A stretch of DNA of 39,295 nt, taken from NCBI GenBank assembly GCA_020632915.1, contig JACKEP010000036.1:1-39295 (forward strand), in the 5' to 3' direction. The stretch's first letter is position 1; each line of letters opens with the position of its first letter. Both the position numbers and the translations under genes were made by a program. This stretch comes from Alphaproteobacteria bacterium (GTDB taxonomy: Bacteria > Myxococcota_A > UBA796 > GCA-2862545). Of this stretch, positions 26,441 through 34,336 are shown in pieces. The notes beneath the pieces are model-generated. The model was not told the DNA's origin. It saw nothing but the letters and a program-made list of their open reading frames with translations, and made no database searches.

Positions 26441-27040
26441 ATGGCCCGCCCCAAGGCCTTTGACGTCGACGTGGCGCTCGACGCGGCACTCCATGCCTTT
26501 TGGCACAATGGCTACGAGCGCACCAGCCTCCGCGATCTGCTCGACGCAATGGGCATCAGCCGACAGTCCCTCTACGACACCTTCGGCAGCAAGCACGAGC
26601 TCTACCTCACCGTCCTCGACAGGTACGCGATCGATGCCCGCGACCGGGTCACCGAGGCGCTGCAGAGCCGCGAGGGTCTCGCGGGCGTGCATGCGCTCCT
26701 GCAGACCTACGCCGCGTTCGTGACCGACCCCCAGGGCGCGCGCTCGTGCCTGATGACCAACGCGTCCCTCGAGCTGGGCCCCCACGACGAACCCACGCGG
26801 GTGCGCGTCCAGACCCACCTGCGCTGGAGCGAGGACCAGATCGTCGTGGCGCTCTACGAAGCCCAGCGCCGCGGCGAGCTCGGCGCCGACACCGAGGTCC
26901 GCGGTCTGGCCCGCACGCTGGTCAGCACGCTCAGCGGGATGGGCGTGCTCGCGCGCTCGGGCGCGAGCAGGGCGGAGGTCCTGCACGTCGTCGACACGAC
27001 GATCGCGATGCTCCCGTCCCAGCTGGAGTACGTGGCCTGA
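26441..27040 (+). CDS. TetR/AcrR-family transcriptional regulator
   Basis: 199 residues, usual for TetR repressors. The N-terminal helix-turn-helix spans residues about 10-57: ALHAFWHNGYERTSLRDLLDAMGISRQSLYDTFGSKHELY. The rest is the helical ligand-binding and dimerisation domain, with no subfamily I can name. ATG 26441 is the natural start of the MARPKAFD opening; the upstream frame extension is intergenic. It does not read like KstR or KstR2, but it is the only TetR-type gene in the window and lies between the two units that carry KstR-like operators, so it is a candidate regulator. It may instead control the divergent hydrolase operon or itself through the nearby inverted repeats. Its stop is 6 bp from the convergent stop of the next gene. 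Confidence 0.92.
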   Translation: MARPKAFDVDVALDAALHAFWHNGYERTSLRDLLDAMGISRQSLYDTFGSKHELYLTVLDRYAIDARDRVTEALQSREGLAGVHALLQTYAAFVTDPQGARSCLMTNASLELGPHDEPTRVRVQTHLRWSEDQIVVALYEAQRRGELGADTEVRGLARTLVSTLSGMGVLARSGASRAEVLHVVDTTIAMLPSQLEYVA

Positions 27041-27049
27041 CGCGCGTCA
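27038..27049. other. Convergent stop codons forming a 12-bp palindrome
   Basis: TGACGCGCGTCA contains the TetR stop and, on the other strand, the stop of the mosaic lipoprotein gene. Only six bases separate the two genes, leaving no room for a separate terminator. Confidence 0.6.
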
Positions 27050-30000
27050 TTCGCCCGGCGTCACCGCCAGCCGGTAGGGCTGCCCGACACCGGTGACCTC
27101 GAGCACCTCCCCGGGCGCCACGTCGAACGCGGCCTCGGTGCCCGCGACCGGGTGCGCGGTGCCCACGCCGGCCGACAACGGGTCACCGACGTCGGCGGTG
27201 GTCAGCACGACGTGCACGGGGGTGTCGGTCGTGTAGCGGTCGGTGCCCCACGCCACGAGCACACCCGCCCGATCGAGCGCCTCCGGCAGCAGCGCGTGGA
27301 CCTCGCCAGGAGCGAGCGGATCGTCGACGGGCGCCGTGCCGCGCGTGATCCCCTGGAGGAACGCGACCAGCGCCTCCTCGTCGAGCGCCGACAGGCCCTC
27401 GGGCGTTCCGACGGCGCCCGCGAGCAGGTGCTTGCCGTTGGCCAGCACGTCCCGCAGCGTGAGCGCCGAGCCGTCGTGGAGGTAGGGCGCGGTCTTGCCG
27501 ACGCCCCACAGGCTCGGCGGGTCGAAGCCACCCGTGCCGAGCAGGTCGCGATCGGTCTTCGTCCCAACATCGCGCAGCGTGGCGGTGAGCTGACGCCCCG
27601 CGCGGGGACCGCCCTGCACCAGCCGCGAGGTCGTGAACGCCGGGCCGCCGTGACACGCCGTGCAGCCCATGCGCCGGAACACCGCCCGGCCGCGTGGCGA
27701 CAGGTCGGTGGCCTGCGCACGCGGCGCGTCCACACCGTCGGTGAGGTAGGCGCGGATCGCCGCCCAGGGGGTGTCCTGGGCGGACAGCGGCGCGCCGAGC
27801 TCGGCGTCGACGCGGCCCTGGGCGAGGCTGAACCCGCCCTGCAGGTCGCGCACCGTGTGCTCGAAGTCGTCCACCTCGTCCCGATCGGCGTCGAAGTGCA
27901 GCGGCAGCGTCTCCAGCGCGCTCGCGAGCGGCGTCGTGGAGCGGGGACCGTAGGTGAAGGCCCAGGTCACGCCGTCGTTGCGTCCGTCCGGATGGCAGGT
28001 CGCGCACGTGAACCAGAAGTTCGCCGACGTGGCCACCAGCGTGGTCGTGTAGAACAGGTGCTTGCCGCGCCGTCCGAGCGGCGTGAGGCGGTCGGCGTCG
28101 GCTGGCCCCAGCGGCGTCCGCTGGACCTCCGCGCCGCGGGTCAGATCGACCGTCGACAGATCGCCGGTCGCGAAGTTGTCGGTGTACAGCCGGTCGCCGT
28201 CCGCGGACAGGGCCACGCCGCGCGGGTTGCCACCCACCAGGATGCCCACGCTCTGGCGGTAGCCGTCGAGCGCCAGCGGCGGGGCCCCGCGACGCACCTG
28301 CCAGCGCGCGACAGCGTCGTTGCCGTAGCTGACCACCCACGCCGTGTCGGTGCCCGGCACGAAGCCGAGCTGGTACGGACCGTTGATCGGGTTGCCCGGC
28401 GTCGACAGGTTCGCCGACTCCTCCGGGATCGCCACCTCGTCCACGGCGTCCACGACGGTGAGCAGCCCCTGCGACGTGACCTCGAACTCCTGCAGACGCC
28501 GGCCCCGCAGCACCGTGCCGAGCGGACGGTCCGTGTTGGCGCCGAACGACGGCAGGTACACACGGTCGCCGCGCACGACCGCCGCCTGCATCAACACCGG
28601 CACGGCCGGGGGAAAGCGCGGGGAGTCCACCACGGGGAGCGCGATCGTCCGCGCGTCGGCGAAGTCGGGCAGGTCCACCACCGACAGCACGGCCTGGTGG
28701 GCGTCGAGCGAGGACGGGACCTCGGCGGGCCGGTGCTCGGGCACGAAGTGGGTGATGAACAGCTTGCCGTCGCCCGGCCCACCCCACAGCGCGAGCCCTC
28801 GGGGCTCCGCGGGCAGGCCGCCCACCTCGCCGGTGACGCGCCCGGACGGCACCGCCAGCCGCACGATCCCCTCGCCGCCGGACAGGCTCACGTACGCAGA
28901 CGTCCCCGCGGTGTCGACGACCACACCGAACGGCTCGAGGCCGACCTCCACGTCACGCACGACCTCCAAGGTGGCCGTGTCGACGAAGCTGACCGTGCCC
29001 GCGCCCAGGTTGGCCACCAGCGCCAGCGCGCCGTCCGGCGTGAGCGCCACCGTGCGCGGGTCCCGCCCCGTCGGCACGAACCCCAGGCGCGCGCCCTGTG
29101 CGTCGAACACGGCCACGCCGTCGAAGTCCGCCGCCACGGCCCAGACCCGCCCGTCGTCGCCGCGCACCACCGGCGACGCGTAGGGCTGGACCTGCCGCTC
29201 GGCGTCGGTCCAGTCCGTCACGGCCGGCACGACCGGGCCCGGCAGGTGGTCGAACGGCTGCCGCGCCGTCGCCGACGCCCAGCCCGGACCGGACAGCTCG
29301 ATCGCCAGGGACGCCGGGGTGTTGTCCGCCACGTGCAGGTGGGGGACGGCCCACGCCGCCTCGTCGACCACGAGCCGCGCGTCGTCCTCGAAGTGGTTGC
29401 CGACCACGTCGACGGGCGCGGTGCCCAGGCCGGCGTGCACGAACAGCGTCGTGGCGACGAAGGTGTTGTCGCGGAACAGCAGCCGCTGCCCGTCGCGCGC
29501 GCTGACGACGTCGAGCGCGAGGCCGCCGTCGTGGTCGAAGCGGTTCCGCTGGAAGGTCAGGTCGTGCCCGCCCTCGGCCTGGGTGTAGGACAGGGTCAGC
29601 GACAGGCCGTTGTCGTGGAAGACGCTGTCCTGCACCGTCCATCCGGCGATGGAGCGGAGGCTGATGGCGACCTCGTTGTCGCGGAACAGGCAGCCGGTGG
29701 CGGTGCCCGCCCCCTGGTCCCCGTCGATGCCCTTGCGGTGGCCGGCGAACGACACCGCCTCGATCCGCGGCTCGGCCGGCGCGTCGCGACCGGTGCCGAT
29801 CACCACGAGCCCCGTGTAGGCGTTGCGCAGCGCGACCCCGCGGACGACCGAGGCCTTGCCGACGTTCTCCAGGTAGAGCGCGTGCTGGGGCTCGCCCGTC
29901 GTCGACGGATCGATCACCGGCGCGTCGGGGTCGTCCGCCGTCTCGATCGGCACCAGCGCGCCCGCCCCTCGCTTGACGCCCTGCAGCACCACCGGTCGGT

Positions 30001-31258
30001 CGATCACGTAGACGGGCTCGGCGTAGGTGCCGGTGACCACCCACACGGGCTGCCCCGGCGCCGACCGCGCGATGCCCGCGCCGATGGTGCGGAGCGGGGC
30101 CTCGGGCGTGCCGGCGGCGGCGTCGTCTCCGTCGGTCGACACCACGACGGGGGCTGCGTCGAACGCCCACGCCGTGTCGCTCGTCTCCACCGCGCCCACC
30201 CGCGCGTCGGCCGGTCGCGGCGCCCCCCGCACGTCGGTGGCGCTGCCGTAGACCGGGACGAGATCGGGCCAGGCGTCCAGGCGCGCCGCGGGCATCGGCG
30301 ACGTCGGGGTGTAGGCCGCCACCCACGCCTGCCCGCTGGCCTCGTCGTCCACGACGCCCGACCAGATCGGCGTCCGGAGCGTGTCGAGGAAGTCCGCGCG
30401 CGCCACGCCGTCCGTCACCAGCGGCAGGGCGAACGCCGTGCGGTCACCGGGGAGCAGCACCTCGGCCATCCGATCGGTGCGCGGGGACCGTCCGATCGGC
30501 GCCATCCCGTCGCGGGCGTAGTGGTACCCCCGATGGGCGCCGAACGACAGCGACTCCAGCCGTCGCGCAGGCGCGTGCTCCCGCAGGCCCACGGGCCCGT
30601 CTTCCTGGGGCGGCTCGGCGGCCTCGGCCCCGACGAGGATGCTGTCGGACAGCACCTGGCCGCCCCCGGACAGCACCACGCCGTCACCGACGTGCCCGGC
30701 GATCGTGAGGAACGCGAGCCGCGCGGGTCCCGACACGTCCAACGCCGTGCCCGGTGAGCGCAGGATCATCCCATCCGACACCGTGGCCGACGCCGTCACC
30801 GACACCGCCGGATCCGTCTGGGCGGCCACCACGAACCGCACCAGCGTGGCCTCCGCGCCCACGGTGACCGGACCGCCCGTCGGCGGCACGAACAGGTCCG
30901 ACACGACGGCCTCGGACGCGGCGACCGTCAGGGGCCCGTCGACGACCACGCCCGAGACGGCGCTCCCGCCCGCCTCGGGGGTCAGCGTCAGCCCTGCGAG
31001 CCGCGGCCCGCCCTCGCCCACCACCGGAGCGCACGCGCCGGAGGCGTCGGTGCCCACCAGGGTGACGGGCTTGTCGACGAGCACCGCCTCGTAGGTGCCG
31101 GGACGGATCCACAGCACGGCACCCGGCGCCGCACCGTCGATCGCGGCGGCGAGCCCCTCGGTCACCACGCCGTCGGGCTTCGGGCAGCCCGCCATCTGCG
31201 GCGTGGACGGGCCACAGCCCATCACGATCACGGCACTCGTCCCTGCGATCCACCGCAT
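27047..31258 (-). CDS. Large mosaic lipoprotein: beta-helix, beta-propeller and di-haem cytochrome c domains
   Basis: 1403 residues. ATG 31258, with AGGG upstream, is preferred because it gives a short lipoprotein signal ending VMGC (Cys15). Residues about 25-240 and 370-640 are right-handed beta-helix-like: short repeated strands, a TDGDDAAAGTPEAPLRTI DUF1565-type opening, and recurrent N/D-rich turns (FRDNEVAIS, FHDNGLSL, FRDNTFV). Residues about 690-1050 form a YVTN/quinoprotein-like beta-propeller with phrases such as VSFVDTATLEVV and GVALSADGDRLY. Then come two CxxCH haem motifs, near residue 1083 (CATCHPDGRND) and near 1197 (CTACHGGPAF), with a C-terminal beta domain. It is likely anchored on the outer membrane or cell surface, with electron-transfer or peroxidase-like capability. 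Substrate and role are unknown. Confidence 0.82.
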   Translation of the reverse strand: MRWIAGTSAVIVMGCGPSTPQMAGCPKPDGVVTEGLAAAIDGAAPGAVLWIRPGTYEAVLVDKPVTLVGTDASGACAPVVGEGGPRLAGLTLTPEAGGSAVSGVVVDGPLTVAASEAVVSDLFVPPTGGPVTVGAEATLVRFVVAAQTDPAVSVTASATVSDGMILRSPGTALDVSGPARLAFLTIAGHVGDGVVLSGGGQVLSDSILVGAEAAEPPQEDGPVGLREHAPARRLESLSFGAHRGYHYARDGMAPIGRSPRTDRMAEVLLPGDRTAFALPLVTDGVARADFLDTLRTPIWSGVVDDEASGQAWVAAYTPTSPMPAARLDAWPDLVPVYGSATDVRGAPRPADARVGAVETSDTAWAFDAAPVVVSTDGDDAAAGTPEAPLRTIGAGIARSAPGQPVWVVTGTYAEPVYVIDRPVVLQGVKRGAGALVPIETADDPDAPVIDPSTTGEPQHALYLENVGKASVVRGVALRNAYTGLVVIGTGRDAPAEPRIEAVSFAGHRKGIDGDQGAGTATGCLFRDNEVAISLRSIAGWTVQDSVFHDNGLSLTLSYTQAEGGHDLTFQRNRFDHDGGLALDVVSARDGQRLLFRDNTFVATTLFVHAGLGTAPVDVVGNHFEDDARLVVDEAAWAVPHLHVADNTPASLAIELSGPGWASATARQPFDHLPGPVVPAVTDWTDAERQVQPYASPVVRGDDGRVWAVAADFDGVAVFDAQGARLGFVPTGRDPRTVALTPDGALALVANLGAGTVSFVDTATLEVVRDVEVGLEPFGVVVDTAGTSAYVSLSGGEGIVRLAVPSGRVTGEVGGLPAEPRGLALWGGPGDGKLFITHFVPEHRPAEVPSSLDAHQAVLSVVDLPDFADARTIALPVVDSPRFPPAVPVLMQAAVVRGDRVYLPSFGANTDRPLGTVLRGRRLQEFEVTSQGLLTVVDAVDEVAIPEESANLSTPGNPINGPYQLGFVPGTDTAWVVSYGNDAVARWQVRRGAPPLALDGYRQSVGILVGGNPRGVALSADGDRLYTDNFATGDLSTVDLTRGAEVQRTPLGPADADRLTPLGRRGKHLFYTTTLVATSANFWFTCATCHPDGRNDGVTWAFTYGPRSTTPLASALETLPLHFDADRDEVDDFEHTVRDLQGGFSLAQGRVDAELGAPLSAQDTPWAAIRAYLTDGVDAPRAQATDLSPRGRAVFRRMGCTACHGGPAFTTSRLVQGGPRAGRQLTATLRDVGTKTDRDLLGTGGFDPPSLWGVGKTAPYLHDGSALTLRDVLANGKHLLAGAVGTPEGLSALDEEALVAFLQGITRGTAPVDDPLAPGEVHALLPEALDRAGVLVAWGTDRYTTDTPVHVVLTTADVGDPLSAGVGTAHPVAGTEAAFDVAPGEVLEVTGVGQPYRLAVTPGE

Positions 31259-31404
31259 CGGCACCCTCGCTCGGCGACCCAGGCGGGACCATAGCACCGG
31301 GGCCGGGCGGCGCGGCACGGTGCAACGTCGCGCGCCTCGCGGGCGTACGCCGACGGACGCGGTCGGCCGCGACGCGATAGACGCCCGTCCGCGCCGGGAG
31401 CCCG

Positions 31405-31962
31405 ATGCCGTACCAGCGTCACCACCGTGACCACCACCGCCAGAGCGACGAGGACGAGTTCCGCCGTCGCGTCGGTGTGGTCGGCGTCGTGGTCGGCGGC
31501 CTCGCCGTCGGCCTCGCGATGTTCGGCGCGATCTCCGGCTTCGGACCCAGCCGACCCGGCCCGGTCACCGGCACGCCCCCGGTGCTCGCATCGGATCCGG
31601 ATCGCGAGGCCAAGCTGCCCGAGGCGGTCCGGGAGGTCCGCGCGATCGTGACGGCTGCCGGGCGCGCCCACGGCCTCGACAACGCTGCCGCCTGCGTCGA
31701 GGCGGATCGCCACCTCGCCCTGTCCCACGATGGCCCGCTGGCGGTTCGGTCCGCGCTCCCGGTGTCCGTCCGCCACCTGTTGGGTCAGGCCGATCGCCGC
31801 TGTCCTGCCGTGCAGCGCCAGCTCGTGCTCGAGCTGCTCGCCTGCGCAGCGGAAGAAGGCGTGCTCCCGCTGTCCGACGCCGACCCGGCCGCGCCCCTGG
31901 CCTTCGACGGCGAGGCGCTGCTGGTGGAGGCCGGCTGCCCGCCCCTCGGCGGCGTCCTGTAG
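31405..31962 (+). CDS. Hypothetical single-pass membrane protein
   Basis: 185 residues, family not recognised. The N-terminus is His/Arg-rich (RHHRDHHRQ), followed by one hydrophobic helix at about residues 24-46 (GVVGVVVGGLAVGLAMFGAI). The rest would then lie outside the cytoplasm as an alpha-helical domain with four Cys residues (AACVEAD, DRRCPAV, LLACAAE, EAGCPPL), probably two disulphides. The ATG has GGGAG 5 nt upstream. It sits between the divergent mosaic lipoprotein gene and the steroid-type cluster, and is separated from the latter by a hairpin and the tandem operators, so it is probably not part of that operon. Confidence 0.75.
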   Translation: MPYQRHHRDHHRQSDEDEFRRRVGVVGVVVGGLAVGLAMFGAISGFGPSRPGPVTGTPPVLASDPDREAKLPEAVREVRAIVTAAGRAHGLDNAAACVEADRHLALSHDGPLAVRSALPVSVRHLLGQADRRCPAVQRQLVLELLACAAEEGVLPLSDADPAAPLAFDGEALLVEAGCPPLGGVL

Positions 31963-31968
31963 CGCACG

Positions 31969-31987
31969 CCGACGGCGCCACCGTCGG
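31969..31987 (+). terminator. Hairpin between the 31405 gene and the echA20 operon
   Basis: CCGACGG and CCGTCGG pair as a perfect 7-bp stem with a 5-nt loop, 7 nt after the stop. No T-run follows. It would isolate the downstream operon transcriptionally. Confidence 0.45.
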
Positions 31988-32025
31988 TCCGTGGGGACCG
32001 CTCGGATTGGGCTGGTCACCCAAAG

Positions 32026-32039
32026 TGAAACATGTTCTA
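32026..32039. promoter_or_regulatory. KstR-like operator 1 upstream of echA20
   Basis: TGAAACATGTTCTA fits TnnAACnnGTTnnA exactly and differs from the fadD3 operator at two positions in the degenerate part. Its centre is 27 bp from that of operator 2, so it covers the expected -35 region. Confidence 0.72.
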
Positions 32040-32052
32040 CTGACCCCCTTGC

Positions 32053-32066
32053 TAGAACATGTTCCA
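32053..32066. promoter_or_regulatory. KstR-like operator 2 overlapping the echA20 promoter
   Basis: TAGAACATGTTCCA fits TnnAACnnGTTnnA and differs from the fadD3 operator by one base. TGC-TAGAAC at its left edge is again a plausible extended -10, 29 nt before the echA20 ATG (27 nt in fadD3). Confidence 0.78.
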
Positions 32067-32081
32067 CCTGCGGCGAGCGAC

Positions 32082-32834
32082 ATGGCCGACTTCCTCCGCA
32101 CCCGCGTGTCCGACGGCATCGCCGAGGTGGTGGTCGACCGGCCGCCGGTCAACGCGCTCCACGTCGACGGCTGGTTCGCGCTCGCCGACACCCTCACGGC
32201 GCTCGGCCGGCGCGACGACGTCCGCGTGGTGATCCTCACCGCGGAAGGGCGGGGGTTCAACGCAGGCGTCGACATCAAGGAGATGCAGGCCACGCCGGGG
32301 TTCTCGGCGCTCCTGGGGGCCAACCGCGGCTGCCACGCGGCGTTCAAGGCCGTCTACGAGTGCGAGGTCCCCGTCATCGCCGCCGTCCACGGCTACTGCC
32401 TGGGAGGCGGCATCGGCCTCGTCGGCAACGCCGACATCATCGTGGCCAGCGACGACGCCACGTTTGGCCTGCCCGAGGTCGACCAGGGCGCCCTCGGCGC
32501 CGCCACCCACCTCGCGCGCCTCGTCCCCCAGCACAAGCTGCGCGCGATGGTCTACACCGCCGCCACGGTCACGGCGGCCGAGCTGCACGCGTGGGGCTCG
32601 GTGCTCCACGTCGTCCCCCGGGCCTCGCTGCTCGCCCGTGCCCGCGAGGTCGCTGCGGTCATCGCGGCCAAGCGCCCCAACGTGATCCGACGCGCCAAGG
32701 AGTCGCTCAACGGCATCGACCCGGTCGACGTCAACCGGTCCTACCGCTTCGAGCAGGGCTTCACCTACGAGCTCAACCTCGCGGGCGACGGCGACGCCGC
32801 GCGCGACGCCTTCGTGCACCGCAAGGAGGCCTGA
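32082..32834 (+). CDS. echA20: EchA20-like crotonase (steroid D-ring hydrolase)
   Basis: 250 residues, against about 247 for mycobacterial EchA20. ATG 32082 is chosen because the longer frame would run through both operators. In actinobacteria EchA20 is a crotonase-fold hydrolase that opens the five-membered ring D of the steroid C/D intermediate, giving COCHEA-CoA. Runs that match the remembered EchA20 pattern include VDRPPVNA, RGFNAGVDIKEMQ, FKAVYECEVPVIAAVHG, GGIGLVGNADIIVASDDATFG, GALGAATHLARLVPQH and the C-terminal EQGFTYELNLAG. These are far more specific than generic enoyl-CoA hydratase motifs. It is the first gene of the operon and is followed by ipdA, ipdB and ipdC in the same order as Rv3550-Rv3553 of M. 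tuberculosis. Confidence 0.88.
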   Translation: MADFLRTRVSDGIAEVVVDRPPVNALHVDGWFALADTLTALGRRDDVRVVILTAEGRGFNAGVDIKEMQATPGFSALLGANRGCHAAFKAVYECEVPVIAAVHGYCLGGGIGLVGNADIIVASDDATFGLPEVDQGALGAATHLARLVPQHKLRAMVYTAATVTAAELHAWGSVLHVVPRASLLARAREVAAVIAAKRPNVIRRAKESLNGIDPVDVNRSYRFEQGFTYELNLAGDGDAARDAFVHRKEA

Positions 32835-33629
32835 GTGGTCCGGCAGATGACCCCCGACGACGTGGTCGGGGAGCTGCAGAGCGGCATGACGCTGGGCATC
32901 GGGGGCTGGGGGAGCCGCCGCAAGCCGATGACGCTCGTGCGGGCGCTGGCGCGCTCGTCCGTCACAGACCTCACGGTCGTCACCTACGGCGGTCCGGACG
33001 CCGGCATCCTCTGCGCCCTCGGCAAGGTGCGCAAGCTCGTCTACGGCTTCGTCTCGCTCGACTCGATCCCGCTCGAGCCCTGGTTCCGCCGCGTGCGTCA
33101 GGAGGGCCGACTGCCCGAGGTGATGGAGCTCGACGAGGGCATGCTCCAGCTCGGCCTGCGGGCGGCCGCGTGGCGGCTGCCGTTCCTGCCCACGCGCGTC
33201 GGCCCCGGCTCGGCGGTGATGTCCACCAACCCCGGACTGCGCACCGTGCGCTCCCCCTACGACGACGCCACCGAGCTCGTCGCCATGCCCGCGCTGCGCC
33301 TCGACGCCGCGTTCGTCCACGTCCACCGCGCCGATCTGCACGGCAACGGCCAGGTGCTCGGTCCCGACCCCTACTTCGACGACCTGTTCTGTCTGGCGGC
33401 CGACCGCGCCTACATGAGCTGCGAGGCGATCGGCCTCGACACGGATCGGCTCTACCAGGCGATCATCAACCCCACGATGGTGGCGGGCGTGGTCCACGCC
33501 CCGGGCGGCGCCTGGTTCACCGAGTGCCCGCCCGACTACGACCGCGACGAGGCGCTCCAGGCCGCCTACGCCGCCACCGCCCGCGACGACGACGCCTGGC
33601 AGGCCTTCGTGGCGGAGCACCTGTCATGA
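32835..33629 (+). CDS. ipdA: COCHEA-CoA hydrolase alpha subunit (IpdA-like, CoA-transferase fold)
   Basis: 264 residues. GTG 32835 directly follows the echA20 stop, with AGGAGG 6 nt upstream. IpdAB has the class I CoA-transferase fold but hydrolyses the last steroid ring (ring C) of COCHEA-CoA. Signature strings are GMTLGIGGWGSRRKPM near residues 18-32, DLTVVTYGGPDAG near 45-57, VYGFVSLDS near 69-77, and the ELDEGML segment (98-104), where the IpdA active-site glutamate is expected. The MPALRLDAAFVH and DPYFDDLF motifs follow. The usual CoA-transferase annotation (glutaconate CoA-transferase A) is the alternative name, but the GGWGSRRKPM pattern and its neighbours favour IpdA. Its stop overlaps the ipdB start. 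Confidence 0.87.
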   Translation: MVRQMTPDDVVGELQSGMTLGIGGWGSRRKPMTLVRALARSSVTDLTVVTYGGPDAGILCALGKVRKLVYGFVSLDSIPLEPWFRRVRQEGRLPEVMELDEGMLQLGLRAAAWRLPFLPTRVGPGSAVMSTNPGLRTVRSPYDDATELVAMPALRLDAAFVHVHRADLHGNGQVLGPDPYFDDLFCLAADRAYMSCEAIGLDTDRLYQAIINPTMVAGVVHAPGGAWFTECPPDYDRDEALQAAYAATARDDDAWQAFVAEHLS

Positions 33630-34336
33630 CCGGGCCCACGACCGATCTCGGCGACGTGTGCGCCGTCGCCTGCGCCGACGCCTTCCGCGGCGACGACGGC
33701 CTGATGGTCAGCCCGATGGGGCCGATCCCGCGCCTGGGCGCGCGCCTCGCCAAGGCCACCCACAGCCCCGGGATCGTGCTCACCGACGGCGTCGCCACCA
33801 TCGTCGACCTCGACGACGAGCCGTGTGGCTGGATGCCGTTCGCCCGCGTCTTCGACATGGTCTGGTCGGGCCGCCGCCACGTGATGATGGGGGCCAGCCA
33901 GCTCGATCGCCACGGCAACCAGAACATCAGCGCGCTGGGCGACTTCGCGCGCCCCAAGGTCCAGCTGCTGGGCGTGCGCGGCGGTCCGGGCAACACGGTC
34001 TGCCACCCCACCTCCTACTGGATCCCCAACCACGGGCCCAAGGTGTTCGTCGAGGCCGTCGACATCATCAGCGGGGTGGGCACCGACCACGGCGCCTTCG
34101 AGATCCGCCGGGTGGTCACCAACCTGTGCGTCTTCGACCTGAAGGGCCCCGGCGGCGTGCTGCGGCTGCGCTCGGTCCACCCCGGGGTCACGGTCGACGA
34201 CGTGCGGGCCGCCACGGGCTGCGCGATCGACGTGCCCGACGACGTCGGCCCCTCCCGGCTGCCCACCCCCGAAGAGCGCGCCTGGCTGCACCGCCTCGAC
34301 GCCGGCGGCGGCATCCGCTCGGCGGTCACCCGATGA
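33626..34336 (+). CDS. ipdB: COCHEA-CoA hydrolase beta subunit (IpdB-like)
   Basis: 236 residues, slightly shorter than actinobacterial IpdB (about 250). It forms the heteromer with IpdA. Recognisable strings are EVCAVACA-like VCAVACADAF at the start, MVSPMG near 28, GARLAKATHSP, ILLTDG-like IVLTDGVA, EGWMPF-like CGWMPFARVFD, RHVMMGASQLDRHGNQNIS, GVRGGPGNT and VVTNLCVFD. A loop between the LTDG and GWMPF segments is shorter than I recall for the mycobacterial protein. ATG 33626 overlaps the ipdA stop and its own stop overlaps ipdC. Translational coupling fits equimolar subunit production. Confidence 0.87.
   Translation: MTGPTTDLGDVCAVACADAFRGDDGLMVSPMGPIPRLGARLAKATHSPGIVLTDGVATIVDLDDEPCGWMPFARVFDMVWSGRRHVMMGASQLDRHGNQNISALGDFARPKVQLLGVRGGPGNTVCHPTSYWIPNHGPKVFVEAVDIISGVGTDHGAFEIRRVVTNLCVFDLKGPGGVLRLRSVHPGVTVDDVRAATGCAIDVPDDVGPSRLPTPEERAWLHRLDAGGGIRSAVTR

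Noticed and set aside
27152..30757. 1201-codon plus-strand open frame opposite the mosaic lipoprotein
   Set aside because: Arg/His/Val-rich shadow composition, no motifs. The minus strand has a signal peptide, haem motifs and repeat structure.
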